Assembly (NCBI GenBank): GCA_964544865.1
Contig: CAZJDV010000004.1
Coordinates: forward strand, 8,284 to 72,283
DNA: 64,000 nt
Direction: 5' to 3'
Source of the DNA: CAZJDV01 sp964544865
GTDB lineage: Bacteria; Chloroflexota; Dehalococcoidia; Lucifugimonadales; CAJWER01
The position numbers were made by a program, and so were the translations under genes. This document shows positions 41,790-50,903 of the stretch, in pieces (the stretch's first letter is position 1; every line of letters starts with the position of its first letter). The notes under the pieces were generated by a model. That model searched no databases and was not told the DNA's origin. It saw nothing but the letters and a program-made list of their open reading frames with translations.

Positions 41790-42569
41790 ATGGAGCGGCG
41801 AAGTGTCCCGATGATGCCACCACCCTACGTCAGCTTCAACACGTTCAGGAGCCTGCGGGAATGGCTTGGCGCAGAGGGAGTGCCACTAAGATTCGACCGC
41901 TCGTTCTGGCAGGGCAAGTTTAGTGGCAGTAATGGCACTCAACTGGTGGCGGCGCTGAGATTCCTCCGACTGCTCGACGGAGACGAGCCCCAGCCTGGCA
42001 TGGAGCGCATGGTAGAGGCGAGCCAGGACGAGTGGCGCGGTATGCTGGCAGGCATGCTCGTCGACTCCTACGCCGCCGTGCCATTCGACGAGCTGCCACG
42101 TGCCACTCCAGCCATGGTGCGTGGCTGGTTCAAGGCCTACCCCATCGACGGACACACCCTGCGCAAGGCGATCTCCTTTTTCGTGAACGCCTCCAAGGAG
42201 GCCGAGCTGCCCATGTCCAATGCCGTGCGAAAGATGGCCAAGAGCCGGTCGTCGCGCCAGGTATCGGCCGTGGCGCCGGACAAGGCCGCCGTCCGTCGCT
42301 CCGCCGTCGCGCCCCTCGACTCGCGGCCAAGGGTGTCGGCGGCAATCGCCCCGGGCATGGATGCCGAGCTCCAGGGCGGCCAGACAAATCAGACGGTCAT
42401 CGATCTAGAGAACGGCGGGACCGTGACCCTGGGAGTCACGGTAGACCTGTTCCAGCTATCAGCCCGTGACCGCGAGTTCGTCCTCAAGCTCATCGACTTG
42501 ACAATGGAGTACGGGGAGGGCCGGGGCGAGCGCATGGACGATGACCCCGGGATTTCCCGGGACGGCTAG
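41790..42569 (+). CDS. DUF5343-like protein of unknown function
   Basis: The 259-residue protein opens with PPPYVSFNTFRSLREWL, PLRFDRSFW and SGSNGTQLVAALRFLRLLD, which resembles the DUF5343 family (a PYV...F...S...DRS...G...Q...ALRFLGL pattern). The first 145 residues look like a compact helical domain; residues 150-200 are a Lys/Arg/Ser/Pro-rich linker; the tail (VTLGVTVDLFQLSARDREFVLKLIDLTMEY) forms a strand plus an amphipathic helix. AGAGAGG precedes ATG 41790 by seven bases. It stands alone behind a promoter with repeated boxes. The function of the family is not known to me; helical and basic parts would allow DNA binding. Confidence 0.6.
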   Translation: MERRSVPMMPPPYVSFNTFRSLREWLGAEGVPLRFDRSFWQGKFSGSNGTQLVAALRFLRLLDGDEPQPGMERMVEASQDEWRGMLAGMLVDSYAAVPFDELPRATPAMVRGWFKAYPIDGHTLRKAISFFVNASKEAELPMSNAVRKMAKSRSSRQVSAVAPDKAAVRRSAVAPLDSRPRVSAAIAPGMDAELQGGQTNQTVIDLENGGTVTLGVTVDLFQLSARDREFVLKLIDLTMEYGEGRGERMDDDPGISRDG

Positions 42570-42695
42570 TAGCCAGCTACCCACATATACTAACGGGCAC
42601 GGTGGTTTGGAAGGCGGTCGTTTTGGCCCATTAAGGAGACAGTCCCCTCACAGGGCAGCCGTTCCGAATGCCCCCCTTCAGGATGGCGTTCTCCA

Positions 42696-43355
42696 CTATA
42701 GAACGGCCCGGATGCCCGCCGCACCCGCGCGCTCGACGAGGCCCTGGAAGAGCCGGTCGAAGTGGCGCGAGACCTCCGTTCTGCGCTCCGGTCGGAACTG
42801 GACTCCGATTACCCAGTCGTGGTCGTGGCTCTCCAGGGCCTCTATGCCCCCATCCTCCAGGGAGTACGCCGCGGCCAGCAGCAACGGAGACTTTCGCGCC
42901 TCCTTGATGCCGAGGCGGTGTCGGCTGTTCACCCTGGCGAATCCACCTGACCCCACGATCTTCCCCAGCCTGCATCCGACCGGGATGAAGATGCGGTGAT
43001 AGGCCGAGTCTCCCTCTCCGTCCGCGCTGTGGCCCGCAATCTTGTTGGGCAACGCGCCGCCAAGCGCCACGTTGAGGGAGTGCATGCCGTCGCCGACCGC
43101 AAGGACGGGCATGTCGATCTCCAACGCAGCCGCTATCAGCCGCACCTCCTGGCCCCCCGCCGGCCCGGCGGGGCTCTCGACGGGCCCGCTGGACATGATG
43201 AACCCGTCCGCCCCGCCCAGGGCGTCTTCCGGAGACCCGGCCTGGTCCGGTGGGATAGACAGGGGGACGGCGCCGTACCGGCGCACCGCCTCGGCGAGCG
43301 CATCGGCGTCCGGCCCAGGGGATGCTGCTATCGCGATGATCTGACTATCCGACAT
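42696..43355 (-). CDS. Peptidase C26-like class I amidotransferase fold without catalytic Cys and His
   Basis: The 219-residue protein keeps the fold landmarks of gamma-glutamyl-GABA hydrolases: MPVLAVGDGMHSLNVALGG aligns with the nucleophile elbow (ICRGMQ...NVALGG), RVNSRHRLGIK with the VNSxHHQ segment and GVQFRPE with VQWHPE. But the nucleophile Cys is Gly88 and the catalytic His is Arg188; only the Glu remains. It cannot hydrolyse glutamine amides by the usual mechanism. The frame is intact and starts normally, so it may be a binding or regulatory pseudoenzyme. It is divergent from recA. Confidence 0.7.
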   Translation of the reverse strand: MSDSQIIAIAASPGPDADALAEAVRRYGAVPLSIPPDQAGSPEDALGGADGFIMSSGPVESPAGPAGGQEVRLIAAALEIDMPVLAVGDGMHSLNVALGGALPNKIAGHSADGEGDSAYHRIFIPVGCRLGKIVGSGGFARVNSRHRLGIKEARKSPLLLAAAYSLEDGGIEALESHDHDWVIGVQFRPERRTEVSRHFDRLFQGLVERAGAAGIRAVL

Positions 43356-43513
43356 GGTGAGGCGCTCACTTCTGACCTGGCGCTAAACTCGCCGGTCCGA
43401 TGACCTCATCGCGCGACACCGAGCGCGATCTCGAGACGTACTCAGGATATAGCAATTCCACATTCCGGCGCGTGGAGGGCTGCGACTAATTGGGGATGAG
43501 TGAATGCGCGCTG

Positions 43514-43542
43514 TTGTGGGCGCGAAACATACGTGCTATGAT
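43514..43542 (+). promoter_or_regulatory. Promoter of recA
   Basis: TTGTGG (43514-43519) and TATGAT (43537-43542) are 17 bases apart, with an extended -10 TG at 43534-43535. The spacer holds CGAAACATACGTGC, loosely like a Gram-positive LexA half-site pair, but not a convincing SOS box. Confidence 0.5.
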
Positions 43543-43606
43543 TGCCTTCGCCCGCAAGACGCGCGAATGAGACGGCTTCGACTCTTCGCGGGGTAGGAGA
43601 GGGCAG

Positions 43607-44647
43607 ATGGATGCAAAAAAGGCGAAGGCCCTCGATCTCGCATTGGGGCAGATCGACCGCCAGTTCGGCAGCGGCGCGGTCATGCGGCTGGGCGATGCCG
43701 CCACGCTGGCGGGCGTGGCGGTCATCTCCACCGGCTCTATTTCGCTGGATCTCGCCCTTGGAATCGGGGGAATCCCGCGGGGCCGGGTCGTGGAGACGTT
43801 CGGCGCCGAGTCGTCGGGCAAGTCCACGCTGGCCCTTCACGTAATGGCCGAAGCCCAACGCGCCGGCGGCGAGGCGGCCTATATCGACGCCGAGCACGCC
43901 CTCGATCCCGCCTATGCGGCCAAGTGCGGCATCGACACGGAGAAACTGCTGGTGTCGCAGCCCGACTCGGCGGAGCAGGGGCTGGAGATATGCGAGTACC
44001 TGGTCCGCAGCGGCGCCGTGGACGTCGTCGTGGTGGATAGCGTGGCCGCGCTGGTGCCGAGGACGGAGCTCGAGGGTGATATGGGCGACACCCACGTCGG
44101 CCTCCAAGCCCGCCTCATGTCCCAGGCCCTGCGCAAGCTCTCGTCCGCTATCAGCCGCTCCAACACGGCCGTCATGTTCATCAACCAAATACGGGAGAAG
44201 GTAGGCGTGGTATGGGGCAATCCCGAGGTGACGCCTGGGGGAAGGGCCCTCAAGTTCTACAGCTCCGTGCGCATCGATCTTCGCAAGCTCGAGTCCATCA
44301 AGCATGGCAACGAAATAGTCGGCATGCGAGTGCGCGCCCGCGTCGTGAAGAACAAAGTGGCGCCGCCCTTCCGCGTCGCCGAGTTTGACATCATGTTCAA
44401 CGAGGGCATCAGCAAAGAGGGCGACCTGGTCGAGCTGGGCGCCGACATGGGCTTCTTGAAGAAAAGCGGCTCGTTCTATTCCTTCGAAGACACCCGTCTG
44501 GGCCAGGGCCGCGAGAACGTGAAAGCTTTCCTGAGGGAGCACCGCGACGTTGCCGAGCGGCTGGAGACAATGATCAGGGAACAGTCCGCCGTCGCGTCCG
44601 GCGACGCCGAGCCTAGGAAACGCGAGGAGGCCAAAGCGAGCTCCTAG
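43607..44647 (+). CDS. recA: Recombinase RecA
   Basis: A 346-residue RecA: Walker A FGAESSGKSTLALH, DSVAALVPRTELEGDMGD, loop L2 region MFINQIREKVGVVWGNPEV (read in part) and GGRALKFYSSVRIDLR. It drives strand exchange and, with LexA, the SOS response. GGAGAGGG precedes the ATG. It ends with TAG. recX follows after 120 bases, as in many bacteria. Confidence 0.97.
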   Translation: MDAKKAKALDLALGQIDRQFGSGAVMRLGDAATLAGVAVISTGSISLDLALGIGGIPRGRVVETFGAESSGKSTLALHVMAEAQRAGGEAAYIDAEHALDPAYAAKCGIDTEKLLVSQPDSAEQGLEICEYLVRSGAVDVVVVDSVAALVPRTELEGDMGDTHVGLQARLMSQALRKLSSAISRSNTAVMFINQIREKVGVVWGNPEVTPGGRALKFYSSVRIDLRKLESIKHGNEIVGMRVRARVVKNKVAPPFRVAEFDIMFNEGISKEGDLVELGADMGFLKKSGSFYSFEDTRLGQGRENVKAFLREHRDVAERLETMIREQSAVASGDAEPRKREEAKASS

Positions 44648-44767
44648 CCCCTAGCAACGCCTGGGGGCATCCGCCGATCTCGACAGAGACCTCAACTTGG
44701 AACCAGCGAATTTAATAACCGCCCCTTCCGCCCCGCCGTTGGCAACACGGCCCCGGCGCTGCTTGCC

Positions 44768-45265
44768 ATGAACGACGACCCTCCACTTCGACGCGCCCAC
44801 CTAGTCGCTCTGCGCTTCCTCTCCTACCGCCCACGCACCGAGACGGAGGTCAAGTCCCGTCTTCGCAGTCGCTTCCCCGCGCCTATCGTGGAGCAGGTCT
44901 TGGAGCTGCTGAAGGACGAGGCGCTGGTGGACGACGTTCGATTCGCCAGCGAGTGGAGGGCCGGCAGGGAGTCCCACAATCCGAGGAGTGGGTGGGCGAT
45001 CAAGCGGGAGCTTGTGGCCAAGGGGGTCGACGGCCTGGTGGCCGAGGAGGCCGTGCGGGACGTCGACGACGAGGACAACGCGTACAGGGCGGGTCTGAAG
45101 GCGGCCGGAAGGCTGGAGGGTTCCGACATGCTCACATTCAACCGAAGGCTATGGTCCCACCTCAAGCGCCGGGGCTTTAGCGACTCGGTGTCCCGGCGCA
45201 CGATAACGCAGCTATGGGAAGAGATGGACGCTCGGAGCGAGAGCGGCATGCAGGAGGAGCTTTGA
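44768..45265 (+). CDS. recX: Regulatory protein RecX
   Basis: A 165-residue helical-repeat protein: ALRFLSYRPRTETEVKSRLRSR, LVDDVRFASEWRAGRESHNPRSGW and the terminal RRLWSHLKRRGFSDSVSRRTI are typical RecX three-helix units. It limits RecA filaments. It stands directly downstream of recA. ATG 44768 leads straight into the first helical repeat. Confidence 0.9.
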   Translation: MNDDPPLRRAHLVALRFLSYRPRTETEVKSRLRSRFPAPIVEQVLELLKDEALVDDVRFASEWRAGRESHNPRSGWAIKRELVAKGVDGLVAEEAVRDVDDEDNAYRAGLKAAGRLEGSDMLTFNRRLWSHLKRRGFSDSVSRRTITQLWEEMDARSESGMQEEL

Positions 45266-45356
45266 TGTTACCACTGCGTACCGAGGGCACGTCTGCTCCT
45301 TGTGACCCGGAGGAGATGGCTCTCGGTAACCGCGAACAGGATCAGGAGGAAGTCTG

Positions 45357-46628
45357 ATGCCCGGAAGCGAGATTGGAATCCTCGTAATCGTGGTGGTGTT
45401 CCTATTGCTCTCAGCCTTCTTTTCCAGCTCCGAGGCGGCGTTGCTCTCCATGCTAAGGACGGCCAGGCTGGCTCACCTTGTGAGCACGGGCTCCGCGAGC
45501 GCGGCAAGAGTCGCGCGGATGCTGGAGGAGCCTGGGAGGCTCCTTTCCACGATTCTGCTGGGCAACAACCTTGCGAACGTCGCCTTTGCCACCCTGGTAA
45601 CCGTCATCACGCTTTCTTTCATAGACGACCAAGGGATAGCGATCCTTGTCGCCACAGCGGTTGGTACCGCAGTCCTGCTTGTACTCGGTGAAATCATCCC
45701 GAAGAACTTTGCCGTTCAACACGCCCTGCCTGTCGCCTTCCTTGTTGCGCGTCCCCTGAGTTGGATAGAGTTGCTGTTCTGGCCGCTGGTCGTGATCCTG
45801 CAATGGTTCAGCCGCGTGGCTACCATCGGCGACAGGGGGCCTGGAGTGCTACCCTCCATCACGGAGGCCGAGCTTCGCACGCTAATAGAAATAGGCGATG
45901 CGGAAGGGGCTATAGAGCCCGAAGAGGCCGAGATGCTCGAGAGCGTGTTCCGCTTCGGCGACCGGGAAGTGCGGGACATGATGACGCCCCGGACGGAGAT
46001 CGTCTTCCTCGAGCGCGGCACGACGATGGGGGAGTTTCTGAGTATCTACGCCGAGCACGCCCATACGCGGTTCCCCGTGTACAAGGGTTCTACCGACAAC
46101 GTCGTTGGGATACTCTCGGCCAAGGACATCCTTATAGCACTGTCAGCCAGGGACGTGGGCCCCCTGGACGCGGTCACGGACGTGATCAGGGACGCCCACT
46201 TTGTACCTGAGACTAAGCGGATAGCCGAGCTCTTCGACGAGTTGCGCAGGTCGGGCAACCAGATGGCCATCGCCATCGACGAGTATGGCGGCATCGCGGG
46301 CCTCGTGACGCTAAAGGCGCTGCTGGAGGAGGTCGTCGGCCGGGTGGGTGAGGAGGGCGCGAGCCCGGAGGAGGAGTACGAGACCCTCGGCGAGAACACC
46401 TTCCAGGTGGACGGAGGAATGAGCATCGACGAGGTCAAGGAGGATCTGGACATTGATCTGGGGGACGGTGATTTCGAGACCGCCGCCGGCTTCGTCCTGG
46501 AGGCCCTGGGCCACATACCCACCAAGGGCGAGGTCTTCGAGTCACGCAGGCTGATCGTGGAGATCATGGAGATGGACGGCCTGAAAATAGAGACGATCAA
46601 ACTGATCAAAAAGCCGGGGGGCGGTTGA
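45357..46628 (+). CDS. CNNM/HlyC-CorC family membrane protein (DUF21-CBS-CorC_HlyC)
   Basis: The 423-residue protein has an N-terminal DUF21 membrane domain (about 1-135; SAFFSSSEAALLSM, PGRLLSTILLGNNLANVAFAT in part, LGEIIPKNFA), a CBS pair (about 195-320; MMTPRTEIVFLE, FPVYKGSTDNVVGILSAKD, AIDEYGGIAGLVTLKALLEE in part) and a CorC_HlyC domain at the end (EEEYETLGENTFQVDG, GFVLEALGHIPTKGEVFE). Members are Mg/Co efflux proteins. AGGAGGAAG precedes ATG 45357. Confidence 0.92.
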   Translation: MPGSEIGILVIVVVFLLLSAFFSSSEAALLSMLRTARLAHLVSTGSASAARVARMLEEPGRLLSTILLGNNLANVAFATLVTVITLSFIDDQGIAILVATAVGTAVLLVLGEIIPKNFAVQHALPVAFLVARPLSWIELLFWPLVVILQWFSRVATIGDRGPGVLPSITEAELRTLIEIGDAEGAIEPEEAEMLESVFRFGDREVRDMMTPRTEIVFLERGTTMGEFLSIYAEHAHTRFPVYKGSTDNVVGILSAKDILIALSARDVGPLDAVTDVIRDAHFVPETKRIAELFDELRRSGNQMAIAIDEYGGIAGLVTLKALLEEVVGRVGEEGASPEEEYETLGENTFQVDGGMSIDEVKEDLDIDLGDGDFETAAGFVLEALGHIPTKGEVFESRRLIVEIMEMDGLKIETIKLIKKPGGG

Positions 46629-46727
46629 CACCCGTCTTGGCGCCGCACGGCGACCGGTCCACCCTTGTCCCGGCAAGCGAGACCCGGCGCCGGGGCGGCC
46701 CGGTCGCGGAGATCGGCTAAGGTTCCG

Positions 46728-48194
46728 ATGAGCGCGGATAATTCGGTCGAACGATTCGACAGTAGTGCGAGGGCCGCTCTCCTGGAGTGCGGCTTCACCG
46801 CGGGCGACCTCCTGGTGGTGGCGGTTTCCGGCGGCCCCGACTCCCTCTCCCTGCTGCACGCCCTCAGCCACCTTAGCGCCGGCATGGGATTGAGACTTCA
46901 CGCCGCCCATCTGGACCACCGCTTGAGGGGCGCGGCGTCGGCGTCAGACGCCCGATTCGTCGCGGATACCTGCCGCGGTCTGAGCATCGGCCTGACCGCC
47001 AAGTCCGTGGACGTGGCAGCGCCGGGGAGTCGGAAAGGTCTTTCCTTGGAGGAGGCGGCCCGGGAGGCGCGATATGGGTTTCTCGCCCGGGTCGTCGCCG
47101 AGCAGGGCGCGAAGGCCGTCGTCTTGGGGCACACCGCCGACGACCAAGCGGAGACGGTGCTCATGAACATCGTCCGCGGCAGCGGCCTGGCGGGTCTGCG
47201 AGGGATGCGGCCCTCGGCCACAAGGGTCATCGGCGGGACCGACGTGCTGCTGCTGCGCCCCCTGCTGGGTGTGTCCGGCCAGGAGACCAGGGGCTATTGC
47301 GCCCGGCTGAAGCTGTATCCCCGGCACGACGACTCGAACCTGTCCACGGAGTTCACTCGCAACAGGGTCAGACTGGAGTTGCTTCCTCTACTGGAGCAGC
47401 TCAATCCCGGCGTGCGGGACGCGCTCGCCAGGCTGTCACGGAACGCGGCGCAGGCCGAGGCGCACCTGGACATAGAAGTAGATACAGTCTGGCGCGATGC
47501 CGTGAGCGAAGCGGAGGGTGGCGTCATACTGGAGAAGGCCGTCCTCCTCCGCCTCAATCCCGCGGTGCGATCGCATCTGCTTCGCAGGGCGGTGGCGGCC
47601 CTGAAGGGCGACCTTGATAGGGTCCATCAAGGCCACATCGACGACATGGTCAGGCTGATGTCCGGACCGGCGGGAAGGTCACTGGACCTGCCCGGCGGCC
47701 TGCGTTTCTCGACGGGATACTCCGAGGCCACGATCGCCCCCGCCCGGCTCGTGTCGTGTCCTATGCCGCCTCTCGAGGGCGAACACATTCTGAGAATTCC
47801 GGGGGAGACTGCCGTCGGCGGCTGGCGGGTGACGGCCAGCGTGTTGGACCGCGGCGATGCGCATGCCTACGAGCGCGACCGAAGGGCGCCCGCCGGCATG
47901 GACCCGAACCGTTCGGCGGTCTTTCTGAGCTACGATTCCCTTGGCGAGCGCCTGATCGTACGGGGACGCAGGCCCGGAGACCGGTTCCAGCCCCTCGGGA
48001 TGCCGGGGCACAAGAAGCTCCAGGACATCCTGGTGGATGACAAGGTGCCCCGGGCGTGGAGAGACAGGGTGCCGCTGGTGGTCACGGAGCGCGGCATCGC
48101 CTGGATCGTCGGTTCGCGGACCGCCGATTGGGCGAGAGTGAAGGGTGCCGACGCCACTGTGCTGGAGCTCCGGTTCGAGCTCATATCGTCATAG
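46728..48194 (+). CDS. tilS: tRNA(Ile)-lysidine synthase
   Basis: The 488-residue enzyme converts the wobble C of the AUA-reading tRNA-Ile to lysidine. The N-terminal ATP-pyrophosphatase loop SGGPDSLSLLH begins at residue 34, followed by HAAHLDHRLRG, GHTADDQAETVLMNIVRGSG (in part) and EFTRNRVRLELLP. The C-terminal TilS domain has RPGDRFQPLGMPGHKKLQDILVD (in part) and the closing GIAWIVGSR. ATG 46728 places the loop as in the family; an upstream in-frame start is possible but unsupported. Confidence 0.94.
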   Translation: MSADNSVERFDSSARAALLECGFTAGDLLVVAVSGGPDSLSLLHALSHLSAGMGLRLHAAHLDHRLRGAASASDARFVADTCRGLSIGLTAKSVDVAAPGSRKGLSLEEAAREARYGFLARVVAEQGAKAVVLGHTADDQAETVLMNIVRGSGLAGLRGMRPSATRVIGGTDVLLLRPLLGVSGQETRGYCARLKLYPRHDDSNLSTEFTRNRVRLELLPLLEQLNPGVRDALARLSRNAAQAEAHLDIEVDTVWRDAVSEAEGGVILEKAVLLRLNPAVRSHLLRRAVAALKGDLDRVHQGHIDDMVRLMSGPAGRSLDLPGGLRFSTGYSEATIAPARLVSCPMPPLEGEHILRIPGETAVGGWRVTASVLDRGDAHAYERDRRAPAGMDPNRSAVFLSYDSLGERLIVRGRRPGDRFQPLGMPGHKKLQDILVDDKVPRAWRDRVPLVVTERGIAWIVGSRTADWARVKGADATVLELRFELISS

Positions 48195-48235
48195 CATGCG
48201 GCCGCCGGACGGCACCGGCGATGGGCTGATCGCGC

Positions 48236-49234
48236 CTACATCACGCGGTCCAGGCGGGAGTTGGTCGTGACCCCCGGCGTGCGGCCTCGCTTTGCGATCG
48301 GTCGGCCCTCGATCTCGTGGATGTCCGACATGAACGGGTTCGGGGCCGCGGCGGCGATGTAGGTCCCGACGCCGAAGGTGTCGACGGGAGCGCCGTGCGC
48401 GATGAAGTGGCGGATCCGCGCCGCGGTGAAGCCGCCGGTGACCATTATCTCGACGTGCCTGAAGCCCGCAAGGTCGAGCCGGGCGCGGACCTCTTTGACG
48501 AGCTCGTGCGTGACGCCGCCCCTCTCGGGCGGCGTGTCCAGCCGGATCCCCCTCAGCTTCTCCCGCAGGCTGCGGGCCACGTTCAGCGCCTCTTCGGCCT
48601 CGTCCTTGAACGTGTCAACCAGCGCGACCCGCGGCACCTCCTGCGGCATGTGCCTGTCGAAGGACTCAATTGCCTTGACGGTGTCGCCTATCACCAGGTT
48701 GAGCGCGTGCGGCATGTTGCCCGCCGGGGTCACGCCGGCCAGCCTGGCCCCCTGGATGGTCGAGCAGGAGACGCAGCCTCCCTTGACGCTAGCGTAGTCC
48801 ATGTTGGCGGCGACGTTGGGGTGCACATTCCGGGCGCCTATGGCAACGACGGGCGTCTCGCCCGCAGCCTCGACGCACTCGCGGGCCGCGGTCGCCCAGC
48901 CGGTCGAGTGGGCCAGCATGCCGCAGATCGCCGTCTCGTACAGGCCGAGGGAGCCATAGGGCGCCTTGACTCGCAGAGCCACCTCCCCCGCCTCGATGTG
49001 CTCGCCCTCCTCGAGGGCCCAGACCTCGCTGCCGGTGTCGGGAAGGATTCGCGACAGCAGCACTCTGGCCTCGGTCAGACCGCACAGCACACCGCTTCTC
49101 TCAGGCGTGAACTCCATGGTGACCGCGGGGTTCACGCCCTCATTGCGAAGGATGGTAAGTGTGCGCTGAAGGTAGACGTCGGCGGTGTCGCCCACCAGTA
49201 CCGGCCTGCTAATCTCGAACTGACTATTGACCAT
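48236..49234 (-). CDS. Nicotinate phosphoribosyltransferase-like protein
   Basis: A 332-residue type II phosphoribosyltransferase of the short NAPRTase class: EGVNPAVTMEFTPERSGVLCGL, GARNVHPNVAANMDYASVKGG (in part), ALVDTFKDEAEEALNVAR, MVTGGFTAARIRHFIAHGAPVDTFGVGTYI (in part). It should join nicotinate and PRPP to give nicotinate mononucleotide. It follows pncA after 34 bases, so the pair would salvage nicotinamide into NAD. A second, canonical gene of the same activity at 53.8-55.2 kb is broken, which makes this copy the likely functional one. Confidence 0.85.
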   Translation of the reverse strand: MVNSQFEISRPVLVGDTADVYLQRTLTILRNEGVNPAVTMEFTPERSGVLCGLTEARVLLSRILPDTGSEVWALEEGEHIEAGEVALRVKAPYGSLGLYETAICGMLAHSTGWATAARECVEAAGETPVVAIGARNVHPNVAANMDYASVKGGCVSCSTIQGARLAGVTPAGNMPHALNLVIGDTVKAIESFDRHMPQEVPRVALVDTFKDEAEEALNVARSLREKLRGIRLDTPPERGGVTHELVKEVRARLDLAGFRHVEIMVTGGFTAARIRHFIAHGAPVDTFGVGTYIAAAAPNPFMSDIHEIEGRPIAKRGRTPGVTTNSRLDRVM

Positions 49235-49268
49235 AAAGGTTAACCCTTGAATTCGCTAGGGGGGGGTG

Positions 49269-49805
49269 CTAGAGGGCAGTGGAATCCGGCTGCCGCACTA
49301 GCCTGGCCCCCAGTATATTCTCCATATGCTGCAGCGCGAACGTGTGCGCCTCTGGGTCGAAGGCGGCCACGCAGTCTACGGGCACGTCGACTGCGTAGTC
49401 TCTATTTCGCGCGTCGGCCGCCGTGTGCATTACGCAGATGTCGGTGCATACACCGCAGATGATGATCTTTTCTGGGCCCAGCGCCGAGAGCCGCTCGCCT
49501 AAATTCGTATCGTAGAAGGCGCTGTACCGGCGCTTGGGGATTATCTCTCCCTCGTACTTCGATAGCTCACGGATTACGTTTGGCTCCTCGGTGCCCTTCA
49601 CGCAGTGCACGGGGAACATCTGGAACTCCAGATCGTCCGAGTCGTGGGTATCGCACAGGAAGATGACTCTGGAGCCCGCCGCCTGCTCATTCTCGATCAG
49701 TCGCTGGATATTGGGGATAAGGCCGCGGTAGCCTTCAGAGTAAAGGTTGTGGCCTCTCTCCAAAAAGCCAACGACCATATCCACAACCAGCACCACGTTC
49801 GCCAT
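49269..49805 (-). CDS. pncA: Nicotinamidase (isochorismatase-like hydrolase)
   Basis: A 178-residue cysteine hydrolase. The triad is visible: Asp in VVLVVDMVVGF, Lys in IIPKRRYSAFYDTNL and Cys in CGVCTDICVMHTAADAR. The metal-site region HDSDDLEFQMFPVHCVKGTEE fits nicotinamidases. It releases nicotinate from nicotinamide for the adjacent phosphoribosyltransferase. Confidence 0.88.
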   Translation of the reverse strand: MANVVLVVDMVVGFLERGHNLYSEGYRGLIPNIQRLIENEQAAGSRVIFLCDTHDSDDLEFQMFPVHCVKGTEEPNVIRELSKYEGEIIPKRRYSAFYDTNLGERLSALGPEKIIICGVCTDICVMHTAADARNRDYAVDVPVDCVAAFDPEAHTFALQHMENILGARLVRQPDSTAL

Positions 49806-49907
49806 CTTCCTGCTCTCCGATAGGCTCGGTGACGTATGTTACCGCGCACCCGGAAAAACATCAAGGGTGCGCTCACCGCAGCGGGCCCGCCCCGCAACCG
49901 GCCTTCA

Positions 49908-50726
49908 CTATTCCCCGTCGCCCAGATCGACCGCCTCTGGCATCTCGTCCAGCCCGTAGTACCTGTGCTCGATCCGGTCGTCGTAGACCTTCACGATCCG
50001 GAAGCCCGACGGGTCGTCTCCCAGCGAAAGCCCGACGGCGCTGGTGACCACCATCTCCATGTCGCCGTCCGTGGCGTGGTCGTTGGCGTGCCAGTGCCCG
50101 GCGAAGACCGCCGGGACGCCGGCCGAGTGGAACACATCCAGCAATATCCGCCGCCTCTCGAGAGGGATCGCCCTGGGGCCGTCCCCCTCGCCGGGATGCT
50201 CGCCGAACAGGGGGTGGTGCATGAAGACCACGACGCGGCCGCTCCCCCCGCCAGCGGCCCGGGCTAGGTCCGCCTCCAGGAACTCGGTCTGGCGGTCCCA
50301 CTCCCGTGGGACGTGGGCCGGGTCGAACGCGACGGAGCTGTTGAGGGCGACGAAGTGCACGCCGCCGTGGTCGAAGGAATAGTTGTCATCGCCGAACCTC
50401 TCCCGATACTGGTCCAGGAGCGAGGCCGTCGGCGCGTTGCCGACGTCGCAGTTGCCCGCCAGTAGGCGCAGAGGGATGCGGTCGTCAAGCATGCCGTTGA
50501 TTCGGACGAACTCGTCGATCTGGCCCGAGTCGGACGGGTGCTGGACCAGGTCGCCCGTGACCACCACGAATTCGGGACCGAGCCGGTTGGCCTCGGCGAT
50601 TGCCTTCACGTAGCGCTCCGTCTCGTAGGCGAAGCCGGTCACGCCGGTCTGAGGGTCCGCCGCCTTCGCGCGGTCGGCGTAGAGGCCGAACTGGGGGTCG
50701 GACATCTGAATGAAGAAAAAGGCCAT
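49908..50726 (-). CDS. Calcineurin-like metallophosphoesterase
   Basis: A 272-residue phosphoesterase with the five metal motifs: SDPQFG, TGDLVQH, GNCD (for GNHD), MHHPLF and GHWHAND. The D-x-Q and GNCD variants are those of CPPED1-like and related enzymes; a cyclic-nucleotide phosphodiesterase role is also possible given the cyclase remnants elsewhere. ATG 50726 has GAGAGGA upstream; an earlier in-frame start adds 11 residues without similarity. Confidence 0.85.
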   Translation of the reverse strand: MAFFFIQMSDPQFGLYADRAKAADPQTGVTGFAYETERYVKAIAEANRLGPEFVVVTGDLVQHPSDSGQIDEFVRINGMLDDRIPLRLLAGNCDVGNAPTASLLDQYRERFGDDNYSFDHGGVHFVALNSSVAFDPAHVPREWDRQTEFLEADLARAAGGGSGRVVVFMHHPLFGEHPGEGDGPRAIPLERRRILLDVFHSAGVPAVFAGHWHANDHATDGDMEMVVTSAVGLSLGDDPSGFRIVKVYDDRIEHRYYGLDEMPEAVDLGDGE

Positions 50727-50903
50727 GCGAGTCCTCTCTTTCTTGGAACAGACCATCATCTTGGCGGCCGCTATCGCGCGGGCACCCTTCGTTTGGCACG
50801 ATGCACATGGTACAACTTATGCGGGGCTGTGGTGCGTCCCCGTCCACTGCCCTTCACGAGACCCCAATTGACCCCCGCCCGCGCCATCACCTAGAATCGA
50901 TGC

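Noticed and set aside
43523..43536. LexA box in the recA promoter
   Set aside because: CGAAACATACGTGC resembles the Gram-positive box only with an inserted base and a poor second half.
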